64,000 bases of DNA, taken from positions 164,899,226 to 164,963,225 of the forward strand of contig OV884011.1 in assembly GCA_930367205.1 (NCBI GenBank). The letters run 5' to 3'. Shown piece by piece: positions 18,499 to 30,344 of this stretch. Source of the stretch: Acanthosoma haemorrhoidale. Taxonomy: Eukaryota; Arthropoda; Insecta; Hemiptera; Acanthosomatidae. The translations under genes were made by a program, and so were the position numbers. The first letter of the stretch is position 1. Each line of letters starts with the position of its first letter. Under the pieces are notes generated by a model. The model was not told where the DNA came from. It ran no database searches and saw nothing but the letters and a program-made list of their open reading frames with translations.

Positions 18499-21101
18499 TT
18501 TTTTTTTTTCTGATATTATACTCTTTATTGGGCTATAATTACAATCTGCCTTTTATAAGGCAATCAGTAATTGCGATAAACGCTCTCATTCATACCATAT
18601 TTACAATTCATCATTCACTCACTCATTCATAAAATATTTACAGACAGCCCAGAGACCTTCCAAATCCACATGCGAAGAGAAAGCGGAGTCTTGGGAAGTC
18701 CCCCACGCTCCTCCGTCAGCCGCGTCACCGGATACTAGCCAGTGGAGGCTGACCAGGAGCGCGAGAGCCACAGACGCTCAGGACATGATTGGAGTAACTG
18801 GCCATTGCCAGGACACCCGCTGTCACGCGTTTATAGCAGGTCACGAGGCCACTGCCGTTTTAGTCTCCGAGGAGGATTATAGGGATGAGTGGCGTAGTGC
18901 AATGACTGTGCTACAGGATTAGGGTGGTTGGGAAGGCTACTGTGGAATTTCATAAACTTAGAAGGGATGAGTTCTAGAATGTAGGGTATATTAAGGTCGT
19001 TATGAAGGGTTTTGTTTCTGACATAATAAGGGGCATTTACTATTTTTCTCAGGACTTTTGATTGAAAGGTTTGGATACGCTTGATGTTCGACTTTTTTGC
19101 TGTCCCCCATAGCTCTATTCCGTATGTCTAGATTGGCTTAAGTATAACTTTGTAGATTAGTAGTTTATTTTCTATTGAGAGATGGGATGTCCTTCGAAGT
19201 AGTCTGTAGAGTTGTCCAAAGCACCTGTTTAGTTCTTGTCTTTTTAGTCTCGTATGTGGGTTCCAGGTCAGTCGTTTGTCTAGATGGAAGCCTAAGTATC
19301 GTACTGTCTCGAATACAGGGAGAGGAATAGAATTAAAATGAACTAGTGGACAAGTCTTGCGACAAAGGGTGAAGGAAATGTGGGAACATTTTGCTTCATT
19401 AACTTTGATCCGCCATTGATTACACCAATACTCGATCTCGTCAACGTGTTTTTGAAGGTTATGGGATGCTATGTCGGGGTCTGGGTGGGATGACAAGACT
19501 GCAGTGTCATCTGCAAATGTGGCCAAGAAGGTATTGGGAGTAGAGGGGGCATCAGCGGTGTATAGATTATAAAGGATGGGGCCCAGGACACTGCCCTGTG
19601 GAACTCCTGCATTTATGGGATAGTAGTTAGAGTATTCTAAACCACAGCGGACTTGGAAGGAGCGGTTTGAAAGGTAGGACTGTAAGACTAGGAAAAGGGT
19701 CTGTGGTAAATATCTTTTGACCTTGTAGAGCAAACCTGCGTGCCAAACCCTGTCAAAAGCTTGAGCTATGTCAAGAAAGGCAGCAGTGCAATACTGTTTG
19801 GTTTCAAGGGCTGAGGAGATGTGATCAACAACGCGAAGGCCTTGTTGAGCAGTGGAATGTCGTTGGCGGAAACTAAACTGGTGTGTGGGAAAAAGGTTTT
19901 TGGATTCAACAATGGGAAGTAGACGTTATAGTAGGAGTTTCTCAAATATTTTTGAGAGGATAGGGAGTAGGCTAATTGGACGATAAGATGAGGCGTCATT
20001 GGGTGGTTTACCGGGTTTGGCGAATAGGACAATAATGGAATGTTTCCAGAGGAGAGGAAAGTGCGTCGTTCGGATTATGCAATTATATATGTAGGTTAGG
20101 AAGATTATGGCTTTAGGAGGAAGTTGTTTGAGAATTTGAGGAGTAAGGATATCATATCCAGGGGATTTTCGGTAAGGTAAGTTTTTCAGAAGGTATTTAA
20201 CCTCAGAGGGAATAACGGCTTTTGGTGGAAGAGAGAGAGGAATAGGTGAAGTGAAATCTTCCACAGTTGTGCTGTGAGTATGGCTTTGATGAGAAAGGTG
20301 AGGTGTGAAAGTATGGGTAAGATTCAGACCCATCATCACGACGGAGTGGGTGTGAAACAGGTTGATACTTTAGGATTTTTTTGGTTACATTCCACAAGGA
20401 GTTATCCCTGGTAGACAGAGAGGAGAGGTAGGAATTGAAAGAATCGGAACGGAAGGATGCCAATCGCCGCTTTACCAATCGGCAGTACTGATTGTACGTG
20501 CGACGATCAACAGGATGCCGGGATCTTTGCCACACTGTTCTGGAGCGGCGGTTGGATTGGATTAGATCTTTGAGATGCTGAGGTAAACGATTATGATTGT
20601 GGATTTTTGTGTGACGATGGGGTGACGATGCCTCCCAAGCCGACCTCTGGACCAGAGTAGTGAAAGAATGCACTGCATCGTCTAGGTCTTGGGATGTTTT
20701 CAGGGATAATTTGAGGTTTACGGACTATGTAAGAAGCTGACGGAAGTGGTCCCGGTCAACTGGCCCCTAATAAATGAAGGAGGAGGCAGTTTGTGAATTG
20801 GTCTTAGGGAAATGGTTAATAATAAATGACTATGATCAGAGGAGAGGTCATCAAGGCGAGTGAGTGAGTAGTTTAGTGTTCCTAAACTATTGTAAAAAAA
20901 GAAGTCAAGGAGATCAGGATTTCGGTTGGGATCTGATGGCCAATAGGAGTTGTAGTGGAGCAATGTTTCCGTGTGAGTGCAGACAGCAAAGCACGTCCTC
21001 GTGTATTTGTGGATCTTGACCCTCAGTGTTGGTGCTTCGCATTAAAGTCCCCACCCACAAGGAAACGATGTCCGATGGAGTCTAGAAAGGAGATGAATAT
21101 G
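18499..21101 (-). mobile_element. Family A Jockey-like element, longest copy, inserted in family B
   Basis: On the minus strand the element starts inside the endonuclease domain, runs through reverse transcriptase and the C-terminal domain, and ends with the full 3' UTR and T-run at 18499-18509. Flanks end AATGAG on both sides (18493-18498 and 21096-21101), a 6-bp target duplication within the family B host sequence. 5'-truncated by more than half a kilobase. Confidence 0.9.
18838..21101 (-). pseudogene. Family A ORF2 (endonuclease and reverse transcriptase), broken
   Basis: Order on the minus strand: endonuclease motif FLVGGDFNAKH (about 21025) and SYWPSDPNRNPDLLDFF with SSDHSHLLLT (20718-20963); a linker with WRSRHPVDRRTYNQYCRL-like sequence (20203-20673); RT motifs YRPISLLPILSKIFEKLL (about 19930-20000); the FDRVWHAGLLYKVKRYLP region; GVPQGSVLGPILYN; catalytic FADDTAVLSS (about 19500-19530); VRYLGFHLDKRLTWN; and the final RRLKRQWPRDLL (about 18838). 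At least five frame changes or stops separate these segments, so no protein can be made. Domain content is that of a Jockey-clade ORF2. Confidence 0.9.
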
Positions 21102-22052
21102 GAAATGAGTTAGAGAGGCAATCACCCACCCGTACCCTCACAGATCCGTTCTTCAACAACGAAACCAACATGGTTTATAGCTGCTCTGGGCATTCCCAGT
21201 GCAAAGCTGTCGGCACAGCATCCCGTGGGACTCTGAGTCGAAAGCCTGCGTGCAGTCCAACGAGATCATTGCAGTATTCTTGTTGATACCGAGGGTGGCT
21301 TCCGTCTGTACCTTCGTAAGCGGATGTTCTGTACTCAGATGAGCCTGTTTGCTCGTACGGAATGATAGCATATTCCGAACAGAATTCCTTCAGGTAGTTC
21401 AGTATTATCTTTACGAGAATATTCCCCATGCGAGTGAAAAGAGACTGATCGGGCGATAGTTGGCCTGGTGGTCGCCTATCTTTGTGAGTTAAGATAGCTT
21501 GTTTCCACGCTGTCGGGAAGTATCGCAACCTGATACATGAATTTTACAGGCTAACGAGTTGGGCAATCCCTCTCCTCGGCAGCTGTTTCAGCGATACCGT
21601 TTGCACCCCGTCACCCCCTGGTGCTCGAATTCCCTGACACTGGCGAAGAATCGCCTTGAGCTGCTTCGGGGAGACAAACATATAGTTCTGACCTGTCCTC
21701 AGCTGCTGAGGTTAATGGTAGTTACCTGTCCTAGCGGCGTTGACTACGGAATAGTGGTTGGCCAGTATTTTCACCTATTCTATAGATGTGTAGAGGGTGT
21801 TCATTCCATCGTGTTTATTCAGAGTGTTCATTCCGTCATGAAGACGGACACCTGAGTCCTTCTTGGTAGTGGTCCTAAGGAGTTTCCAAAACTTACGGAA
21901 ATCGCCTTGGAAGCCACGTAGCCGTTCGAGCCACATTACAACTCTACCGTCAATGGAATACAGGACTGGCGGGTGGTCAGTCGTCACTACGTCCAGGGTC
22001 TCACAATTGTTTATCCTGTGCGGCTGTTTTGTGAGTAAGAGATCTAGGGAAC
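21102..22052 (-). pseudogene. Family B ORF2, N-terminal and middle part (broken)
   Basis: On the minus strand: CETLDVVTTDHPPVLYSIDG (end of the endonuclease), then after an internal deletion GDFRKFWKLLRTTTKKDSGV, the RT entry MRYFPTAWKQAILTHKDRR, YEQTGSSEYRTSAYEG (a frameshifted copy of the QAQLSTEHP region) and ISLDCTQAFDSESHGMLCRQ. These match 39.7-40.9 kb of the long copy in several frames. Non-functional. Confidence 0.85.
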
Positions 22053-22344
22053 ATCCAGCGTATCGTGACTATAAACTTTTTCGTAATTTTTATACGTTAA
22101 TTATACTAACAATTATTTATACTAATATTCAGGCCTGGTTAAGTTGCTGATCAGTAATTTTTTTTTGTTTTGTTTTTTAATAAAATGAATTGTTATTTCT
22201 TTAATATTTTTGACTTTGTTTATTGTATATGCCTTATTGTTGGCAAGTTTGTGAGCTAGCCGACACAATCAAAACTCTAGCTTCTCAAGACGTAACTGGT
22301 GCTATTTTCTGGCGTTTGGGGACTTCTTAATTTTTAAGAGCCCT
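22053..22344. other. No gene seen
   Basis: AT-rich link between the truncated family B copy and a Jockey-type 5' end. No repeat partner found in the window. Confidence 0.45.
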
Positions 22345-22852
22345 AGCGCAAACAGTTGGTATGTATGAAAGTCGGCCTTAGTTTCATCAAAGTACTTGAT
22401 TATTGTTCGGTATGTGTCGGGAGTGTCCGGAGAAACTTTTGTGTCCCGGGACCGATTGAGGCAAGTGTATTTCCTTGTACCTAAAATTTTATTCAGTTGG
22501 GCGCATAGTAATTTAAAATTACCAATGTTACGTACGAATATCGCTGGTGGCTTGGTCTGTGTGGGTGTTTGTGTAGAGCCCATGTCCTCTATTTCGATAT
22601 TTTTCAACACCTCGTAGCTATTGGGCGTGAAAAATGGAGACTTAGAGTTGTTGTTGTTGTTTGTTTTGACGTGCTTGGTTGTGATGGTATTTCTTCCATA
22701 GAGCTGCTGTGAGCTGAAGAATTTAAAGAGGCTATATTTCGATTTGATCGCCGCGGCTTACGTTTGACCGGCGACGGAGTGGGGGTAGGTCCTAACGACC
22801 TTGTGCGTTTTTTCTTATTTTCTGCTGACATTAACTGCTGATAGAAACGCAT
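22345..22852 (-). pseudogene. Jockey-type ORF1, N-terminal fragment
   Basis: Two overlapping frames together resemble the first ~170 residues of a Jockey-type Gag-like ORF1: a low-complexity basic/serine region and then the domain that precedes the CCHC knuckles. The knuckles themselves are missing. A frameshift at about 22605 and loss of the 3' part make it a relic. Confidence 0.7.
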
Positions 22853-23275
22853 GTTTCAACAGCAGTGTTTTTCTGAATTATTTAGTGTTTTTTTTATAAA
22901 AAAAAAATATGTGGCAAGTGGGGAGCCCGCGAACGCACCTAATATATGTAAGAGCCTCCGACGCTAGCACCTGGCTACGGTGCTATGAGGGCTTAGCGGC
23001 CTCCCCACTCTTATCTCTACTACACCTGATCGGTAACCTTACCAATATTGCCGCCTTCTGAGTGTAATGTGAAGTGAATCTTGCAATTGGCAATCTAGTC
23101 CACAACTCCACTATCTACTCACCTGTAGATAGCTCCTCCGTGGACCGTTCACCCAGTAGTCGGTTGAGACGGTTTGACGAACTGGACACTTCCTATGAAC
23201 GGTAACAAAACAGTTGGTTTATAGAGCGATACGAAAACGATTTGCTATGGTTTAGCACAGGCGCAGTAGTTTATA
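22345..23275 (-). mobile_element. Jockey-like element, 5' UTR and start of ORF1 only
   Basis: On the minus strand a GC-rich leader (about 22900-23275) is followed by a basic Ser/Pro/Lys-rich start (MRFYQQLMSAENKKKRTRSL, ATG at 22852) and then, after a frameshift near 22605, PPAIFVRNIGNFKLLCAQLN and YRTIIKYFDETKADFHTYQL. The latter is the characteristic conserved region before the zinc knuckles in Jockey-type ORF1 proteins. Similarity stops at HTYQL (about 22345), so the copy is 3'-truncated, the opposite of the usual pattern. It may be a separate family or the missing 5' half of family A. Confidence 0.75.
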
Positions 23276-23300
23276 TAAAAAAAAATAAATTGAAAATTCA

Positions 23301-23877
23301 TTCATGTCCCAGAATTGACGCAAGATTTGAATTCGCCACCATTTGTGCAGTAAAGTGCTGGCAACCCAAAAAAAAATTAATTTGACAGCTGACAGTTTAG
23401 GGTTAGAAAAAATGGAGCGTTACACGATAGAACAACGTGTTTTTATTGTTGAAAATTATTTCAAAAATAATGCAAGTTTGGTGGCCGCAGTTCGAAAATT
23501 TCATACAAAATATGGTCGGAATAGTGTTTTGACTTCATCAACTGTGAAGAGATCAATTGGAAATTTTAGGGAGACTGGATCAGTTGGAGACACTAAACAC
23601 ACTGGTCGTCCAAAAACAAGCCGTTCAAATGTCAATATCGAAGCAGTGCGTGAGAGTGTTGTTGAAAGTTCTGGAACATCAATTCGGCGTCGTAAACACA
23701 GTTCTTTGTGCCGAAATTGGATGATATTGATGTGGCCAATATGTGGTTTCAACAGGATGGTGCCACATGCCATAAAGCCCATGAAACAATTTAAATACTG
23801 CATGAGAGATTTCCAGGTCGTGTACTCTCTCGTTTTCTATTTAAATCAAATCTTGCGTTAATTCTGGGACACCCTAT
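23301..23877 (+). mobile_element. Mariner-type deletion derivative, copy 1
   Basis: Terminal inverted repeats TGTCCCAGAATTGACGCAAG (from 23305) and, inverted, the same sequence with TTAACGC at 23848-23872. The inside is a transposase gene reduced by two deletions. The same TIRs and the same first deletion occur at 27604-28497. It cannot encode an active transposase. Confidence 0.85.
23412..23830 (+). pseudogene. Mariner-type transposase, internally deleted
   Basis: Starts MERYTIEQRVFIVENYFKNN with the N-terminal helix-turn-helix region common in insect transposases of this type, and continues to SSGTSIRRR (about codon 95). Sequence then jumps, in another frame, to the coding of FFVPKLDDIDVANMWFQQDG, the second catalytic region, followed by ERFPGRVLSR, before the C-terminus is lost. 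The first catalytic Asp region and the C-terminal third are deleted. Confidence 0.85.
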
Positions 23878-24470
23878 ATTTATTTTGAACATTTGCCTTA
23901 TCCTAACATTCAAAAATATTTGTGTTAATAAAATGTTGACCACTGGGCTTATTTCATGTTTCATTTACGTTTTTAGGTACTTCTTATTTTTAATTACATA
24001 TTTCTGCGAAAATAAGTACATTTATATCCACATATTTTATATGCATATAAATAAAAGCCCTAATCATCAGTTGTGGCTCCATGTTGTGAAGGTATGACAT
24101 TCTAGGTCTGCTTACCTGGTTGGGAGTTCATGGTTTTTAATACGATTTGAGCTACCTTTTTCCTATCGTCTCTTTGATAGAGGACACCAACTCTTCCTTG
24201 ATCCTCGCGTTTCTCGTTCGGCCTCTTGTCGCTTTCCGGACTATTCCTGAAGGTTCCCATCTCCGTAGCTATTATCTGACTCAGAAGATTATCAGTCAAC
24301 GCTTAGTATTAACATAGGGAGTAGACTGTCTTCAAGATATCTGACCTCTTGTCAAATGTTTATCTTATTTGAATATATTTTAAAATAATTTTTGCTCAAC
24401 TGTTCCTTTTTATGGTGTTTTGTAGAATACATAATTAGCATAGTTCTCATTAGATATTTATAGATATATA
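23878..24470. other. No gene seen
   Basis: AT-rich; 65-70-codon frames on both strands have no recognisable content. Confidence 0.5.
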
Positions 24471-24677
24471 TAATTCTTTATTTTGCTAAAATTACAATCG
24501 AGGCAATAAGTAATTGTGATAAATGTTCTCATTCATACCATATTTACAATTTATTATTTACTTGCTCATTCATAAAATATTTACAGACAGCCCAGAGGCC
24601 TCCCAAGTGTACATGCTTGTCACCTTCCTCGCATGCAAAAGAGGGAGCGGAGTCTTGAGAACTCCCCCACGCTCCTA
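24471..24677 (-). mobile_element. Family A element, 3' UTR fragment
   Basis: The minus strand matches the terminal ~200 bp of family A (CGCATGC-type block, CTGTCTGTAAATATTTTATG, then ATTACTTATTGCCT and a tail at 24471-24495). It is cut on the left side of the family 3' UTR by a short TAGAAT repeat. Confidence 0.8.
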
Positions 24678-25552
24678 TATCAGAATTAGAATTAGAATTT
24701 CATTTTTACGACCACTACCTTAGTACATACTGACATGAGTACATTAATACAAACACAAGCCATTTTTTTAATCCCCCCCCCAGTTTTTGGTAAATTAATA
24801 AGTAAACTGTCATCTTTTGGATATAACAGTTAATATTACTGAGTTCATAGGATCACTCTAATTGAGTTTGTGTTTTAAACAATGCTTCTGAGTAAAATGA
24901 TTAATAGTGGTTTGACTTAGGAGCTTCTTTTAAATCTTTTATATGATCATTATTTTCTTTGTTAAATCCGTGAATATAATCAATTATATAATAATAATCG
25001 TTATTATTATATTGAATTATTTCCCTCCTACTATTTTGAAAATAGAGTCGCTCCATAGAAACTCGGGTATTAAAAACGGGTTAGTCCTGATGAGATAGTC
25101 ATTTATGTTCTGGTTTTATGTAGTAAATAAGGCTGTATGTCTCCAAGCGAAGAGAAAACTAAAATATATCATATGTAATCACATCAAAGATAGCTCAATT
25201 ATAAGGGCCTACCTTGAACAAGTAGAGAAACAGGTATATTGAGATTTATGAAGTGAATAGAAAGGACATAGAGGGTCCATTAGTTGTATTGAATCTGTGA
25301 ATGAAGAATTCGATGAAAAGTCCCAACCCTGGCTGATTGATGTTGAAGATCAATTTCATTGAAACGCTTTGCTCTATAATATGAACGAAATAGACCGGTA
25401 GTTATAAAATAAAATAGTAATAAACATTTCAAAGACTATCAAAACTTTTTTATTTATGTTACATTGTATATGTATTCCTAGGAACACTCTTCAATGAAAA
25501 TATACATAGGATAAAAGGTTGTGAACATTTTTTCATTTTTATATAGAGAGCT
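24678..25552. other. No gene seen
   Basis: A short (TTAGAA)n run at 24680-24702, then AT-rich unique sequence. Confidence 0.5.
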
Positions 25553-26006
25553 CTTCAACCTAAAGTCCTGAGAACAAAAGTAAATGCTCCTTATTACGTC
25601 AGCAGTAAAAAACCCTTCATAACGATATTAAAAATAACTTACATTCTTGAACTCATTTCTTACAAGTTTATGGAATTCCATAGTAACCTATACAACCACC
25701 CTAATCCATCGCACTGCAACACTCATCCCTATAATTCTGGCAATGGCCAGTTTCTCCAATCATGTCCTGAACGGCTGTGGCTCTTGTGCAGCCCCCACTT
25801 GCTCGTATCCAGTAACGTGGCTGACGGAAGGACTTCCTCTATCGCATGCGAGGGAGGTGACAACCCTGCGGACTTGGGAGGTCTCTGGGCTGTTTGTAAA
25901 TACTGTATGAATGAAAATTGTAAATATGCTATGAATGAGAACATTTATCACAAATGCTTATTGTCCAATAAGACAGATTGTAATTTCATCATAATAAAGA
26001 AGCTTT
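25553..26006 (+). mobile_element. Family A element, 5'-truncated copy
   Basis: Plus-strand end of ORF2 (AAAGTCCTGAGAACAAAAGT, TTATTACGTCAGCA, CTCATTTCTTACAAGTTTAT) with a deletion of the RRLKRQW region, then 3' UTR to ATTTCATCATAATAAAGAAG, followed by a TA run. Dead copy. Confidence 0.85.
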
Positions 26007-27603
26007 AATATATATATTATTTTAGCCTAACAGCTAATGGCTGTTATTCCTGGACCTTATGGTATTCCACCTTAAAATGTTCCTCTTCATTGCGTCGGGT
26101 TAATATCAGCTGATTAAGAATTCTAAAAATACGTGCTCAGTTTAACTTTGAAGGCTATTTCCACCGCAGAGACCTGGATATTGAAAGTTGACCAGCAGTC
26201 ACTGAGAGTGCTTGAAAGGATAATTCTGGGCTGGAATTACGGCTTTTGCAACAAATAATAGAAAACACTAATGAATCATGAGTATGTGACATATTCATAG
26301 AATCGGGAAGAACATTGGTGGATCCTCAGGGATGATTGAGACATAAGGACGACCAAAAATAAAATGTAACGAAACTTACTAGAGGACAAAATGTGGGACT
26401 GTGGTTTCATACAATTATTTTCGGAGTGATAACAGTTTAGAAGAGTTATTCCGACAGTTCGAAATGCAAGACAAGTCGAAAAGATCAGCCTGTAACATTT
26501 TAACGATCTGATGAAAATAATTGTTTTAATTTTAAATGACTAACAGTTATATCAATTAATTAATACATTATAACCTAAGCTGAGCATTTAGAAGGGGGAG
26601 GCTTACTTTTACTGGGTGGAAATAGGGTTATGAATATTATAAGATAAAATTATTCAATAAATACGAATTATTGCACTTATATTTCAAGACAGCTCAAAGC
26701 ATGGTGATTAGTTTGCCATGGCAATACAATAAAGGGAGGTAAGGAAAGTCGGATCTTAACTTGCATTCAACACTTCTCAATCGTAGAGAAACTATAACTC
26801 ACATTAAAAGTTATAATTTTTCCAATGCTCTTGAGGACATGTTAAAGAGGGTGATAGATGAAAGAAGAAGCCAACAAAAGACTTGGTAGTAGTTAGTGTA
26901 GTAGTAGGTGGTAGTTGGTAATTCGTTGTCGTAGTTCATGCTCATTTTAATAGCCCTTTTATAGCCTATCTTTATAACTATTTAAAATTTGTATTTACCA
27001 AAGAGAGTGAGAAACCAATCATTATTTGTTTCATTTGGCTATACGAGTATGTGAAAACTACTTTTTTTTTTTTTAAATGGCAAGACCACTGTCTCGATGA
27101 ATAGATTTCGTAATAATAAACGTCCCTCCTCCCCCTTGAAATGTCACAAGCTACACTATAGTCCAGCCACTGTGACTCTATAATACTGATAAGTCTGAGA
27201 AGTAATTAACTGTGCTGAACCAACATCCAGCTACAGTTTTCCCAATCCAAGTTTAAACGGAATTAAATTAGGGACTGTGGAGGATACAGAGCCCTTGGGG
27301 GACACTGTAAGGACCCGGACTCCAGAAAGTTAATCCTAGGTCCTCCCGGAGTCGAGGCACGTAGTGTACTCCGGGCAGCGGTGGCAGATGGCGGGGGCTA
27401 ACTCACCTCACCGATACTAGCCATTATCTCCTGTCTCCCTACAACTCACTCCACCCTCTTATAAACACATTATCTATCTTTTAGAGAGGAAACAGGTCGC
27501 GGTTATCGAAGAGTCCGAAGGGGGAGTCTCTACTTAAGGACAGCTATCCGAATAGGTTTATAATGACCTGAGTCATGAGCTTAAGTGTATTTTATCAAAT
27601 ATA
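26007..27603. other. No gene seen; GC-rich patch at 27280-27560
   Basis: Mostly AT-rich unique sequence. The patch around 27280-27560 is clearly richer in G+C (GACCCGGACTCC, GGTCCTCCCGGAGTCGAGGC) and looks like an old insertion, but I could not match it to another part of the window or find coding sequence. Confidence 0.45.
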
Positions 27604-28497
27604 TATAAAGGGTGTCCCAGAATTAACGCAAGATTTGATTTAAATAGAAAACACAGTTTTTAGAATATTTGTTGTAATTTTATTTGTTGAATTATAAAGT
27701 AAATAGGATAGGGTTATTTATGGAATAAGACATCGGGCAAATGGCCTCCACGACTTTGCTGGCACATTCGCACTCTTTTGTCGAAATTTTCCATGACCAT
27801 TTGGCATAAATGTGGTTGAATTTCATTGACAAAGCGTTGAATTTCCACTTTTAATGCACGGGTGGATGTGGGCTTGTTGACATACATCGTTGACTTCAAA
27901 TACCCCATAAAAAGAAATAAAGGTGTTAAATCTCACGATCTAGGGGGCCAATTCTGATCACCGAAATGAGAGAGTACACGACCTGGAAATGTCTCATGCA
28001 GTATTTGAATTGTTTAATGGGCTGTATGGCATGTGGCACCATCTTGCTGAAACCACATATTGGCCAAATCAATGTCATCCAATTTCGGCACAAAGAACTG
28101 TGTCTACGACGCCTAATTGATGTTCCTGGATTTTCAACAACACTCTCACGCACTGCTTCGATATTGACATTTGAACGGCTGGCTTTTGGACAACCAGTAT
28201 GTTTAGTGTCTCCAACTGATCCAGTCTCCCAAAATTTTTCAATTCGCAGTTGATGAAGTCAAAACACTATTCCGACCATATTTTGTATGAAATTTTCGAA
28301 CTGCGGCCGCCAAACTTTCATTTTTTTTGCGATAATGTTCAACAATATAGACACGTTGTTCTATCGAGTAACGCTCCATTTTTGCTAACCCTAAACTGTC
28401 AACTGTCAAAGTTTTTTTTTTTTTAGGGTTGCCAGCACTTTACAGGACAAATGGTGGCAAATTTAAATCTTGCGTTAATTCTGGGACACACTTTATA
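27604..28497 (-). mobile_element. Mariner-type deletion derivative, copy 2
   Basis: Terminal inverted repeats read TATAAAGGGTGTCCCAGAAT inward from the left, and the same with GTGTGTCCC from the right, within a TA-rich site. Same TIR family as 23301-23877. This copy retains the 3' third of the transposase gene but shares the internal deletion of copy 1. Confidence 0.88.
27714..28383 (-). pseudogene. Mariner-type transposase, internally deleted, C-terminus kept
   Basis: On the minus strand the N-terminus (MERYSIEQRVYIVEHY) is followed by stops, then ESVVENPGTSIRRRRH, a jump to FVPKLDDIDLANMWFQQDG-type coding in another frame, PGRVLSHFGDQNWPPRS, and finally MGYLKSTMYVNKPTSTRALK through VMENFDKRVRMC to GGHLPDVLFHK, the typical C-terminus of this transposase type. 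Frameshifts and the shared deletion exclude activity. Confidence 0.85.
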
Positions 28498-29564
28498 TAT
28501 ATATATATATATAAATTAAAGATACCAGCTACTAATGGGTAGTTCTGTTAACGATTAAGCCCACAACACATGGGGAATTCCATTTTAGGAGGAGGTGATC
28601 ATCGCCAGGTTTATAGGAGGAGATCTTACACTCGAGCATTGAATCCGGGTAAGACTAGATCAGAAAATAGTCATTTTATAGAGGTTGGTGCATGTGCTCT
28701 TGTTTGAAGAGTTAACTTTTTTTCAAGTTGAAATCAAACGATGCAGTATTAAAAAAGGTAGACAATGCAAAATTAATTCGCTTACTTTGTGGGAGGCTCA
28801 AGCTCCATCTACTGTCTGTGGTGACGTATAGGACGTTTAGGAAGCAAGGATGTGAATATTAAAGGAGGATTAGACGATTGTCATGTCTGAATAGCGCTCT
28901 ACACTGAGAGCACAAACTATTGCTTTAGCGAGGTCTGAAGTAACCCTGAGCAAAGTCCCATGCATCAGATGGCTAGGGCTGGCATATTGAAACAAAAGTA
29001 TATTAACCACCCTCCGGTGTCCTCAACAGGCCTCCCTTAGGACTACCCATTAACCCGAAGGTACCTGAACAGACAATAAACACTTATTCAAGGGGTTTCA
29101 ACAGGAAGCTCATTTCATTAAATCAACCTACTCCTAATAAATAATTTTAGTTTCATCTTACAAATATCGTCACTATATGAATACTATTGTGAGCCAAACA
29201 AGTAGGGTTGTTGGAGTAGGATTTTATAGAGAACTTATGAAACTATATTCTTAAGTATAATCTATACCTCTGACCGATAGATAATAAAAATAATGTATGT
29301 GCTCATCGCAAATATTTTATAAGATGTGGTCACATTGCCCTTATTCTTTTTCTAGCAGATGCTATTAGAAATATGATCATATGGAACTACCTGTTCCTGG
29401 ATTCCTTTATTCCCTTTATTATAGTTATGGGATGAGCGGTAGTCTAAAGGGAAGACATCGTAGATTAGGCAGAAAACACATTGTTCCAGAGACCTCTTCT
29501 TAACGGACATCTGGTGATGGAGCTTACTCGCCTGGAACCTGTTGATTTTTGTTGATACATATCA
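28498..29564. other. No gene seen
   Basis: Begins with a TA microsatellite (to ~28513), then unique AT-rich sequence without recognisable genes. Confidence 0.5.
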
Positions 29565-29637
29565 CTAGTGATATTAACTAGGGATATTAACTAATGATAT
29601 TAACTAGTGATATTAACTAGTGACATTAACTAGTCTA
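29565..29637 (+). repeat. 13-bp tandem repeat
   Basis: Five to six tandem copies of ACTAGTGATATTA with single-base variants (GGG for GTG, AATG for AGTG, GACATTA). No function inferred. Confidence 0.9.
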
Positions 29638-30344
29638 GACACTTCAAGAAAATGGAGATTTGGGGAGGTACCTGAATTTCACACATCAACACATTTCAAG
29701 AAGGTTAGAAAGAATGGAGTTCAGGAAATAGTCTTTCGGTGATGTAGGGTTGAGATTTATTTTAAGGGTTGGAACTTATATTAGAGATTTTCAAACTTTG
29801 TCCTCACTGTCTTCACATGTTTGTATTGAAGTTGTCTTGTATGTTGCTTAATATCAATCGCAGCGTATTTCGTTTGCCTCTAAATGACATAACGTCCATA
29901 GTCGTCACTTTTTTTTTTCGTAATTCGTATTTTTTTTTAAGGGTTATTGTTCTTGGTTATTAGTTATACATACATATAAAATTTGACACCATAACCAGGA
30001 ACATGTAACCAGAAAAAAGACAACTCTTCAACGGTTAAAGTTAGACGAAACGATAAGTTTAAAGCGATAGCCAGCCTAAAAAGCTATGAATGGGTAAGCA
30101 CAGTTGTGCAGTTGTCCCACTGTAGTGTGGACACAGCTACGAGCCGACCTCATTTATTGTTCACAGCCCGGGGAGCAAGGCTCTCACAACTCCTAACTTC
30201 TCACTGACCTATATAAAGCTGGGCAAGTGTTGAAAGGCAGCAGAAATGAATTATTAAAAACAATTTGTTAACTAGGTGACCGAACAGGCTCAATTAAGGC
30301 TTCTCATTTTCAAGTGGAATAACTAACAGTGCCTTTAATTAAAA
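29638..30344. other. No gene seen, left flank of the satellite
   Basis: Unique sequence, no convincing frames. A 64-codon plus frame (29769-29963) ends in homopolymer-coded residues and is not supported. Confidence 0.5.

Larger units (their letters stand above)
17454..22052 (-). mobile_element. Family B non-LTR element split by a family A insertion
   Basis: Poly(T) at 17454-17471 is the 3' A-tail of a minus-strand copy. 17472-18498 holds its 3' UTR and the second half of ORF2. The match to the full copy at 38400-42043 resumes exactly at 21102 (TTAGAGAGGCAATCACCC) and continues to about 22052 in the endonuclease region, where the copy is 5'-truncated. An additional internal deletion joins SIDGRVV to LRGFQGDFRKFW at about 21930. 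The interrupting block 18499-21101 is a family A element. Confidence 0.9.
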
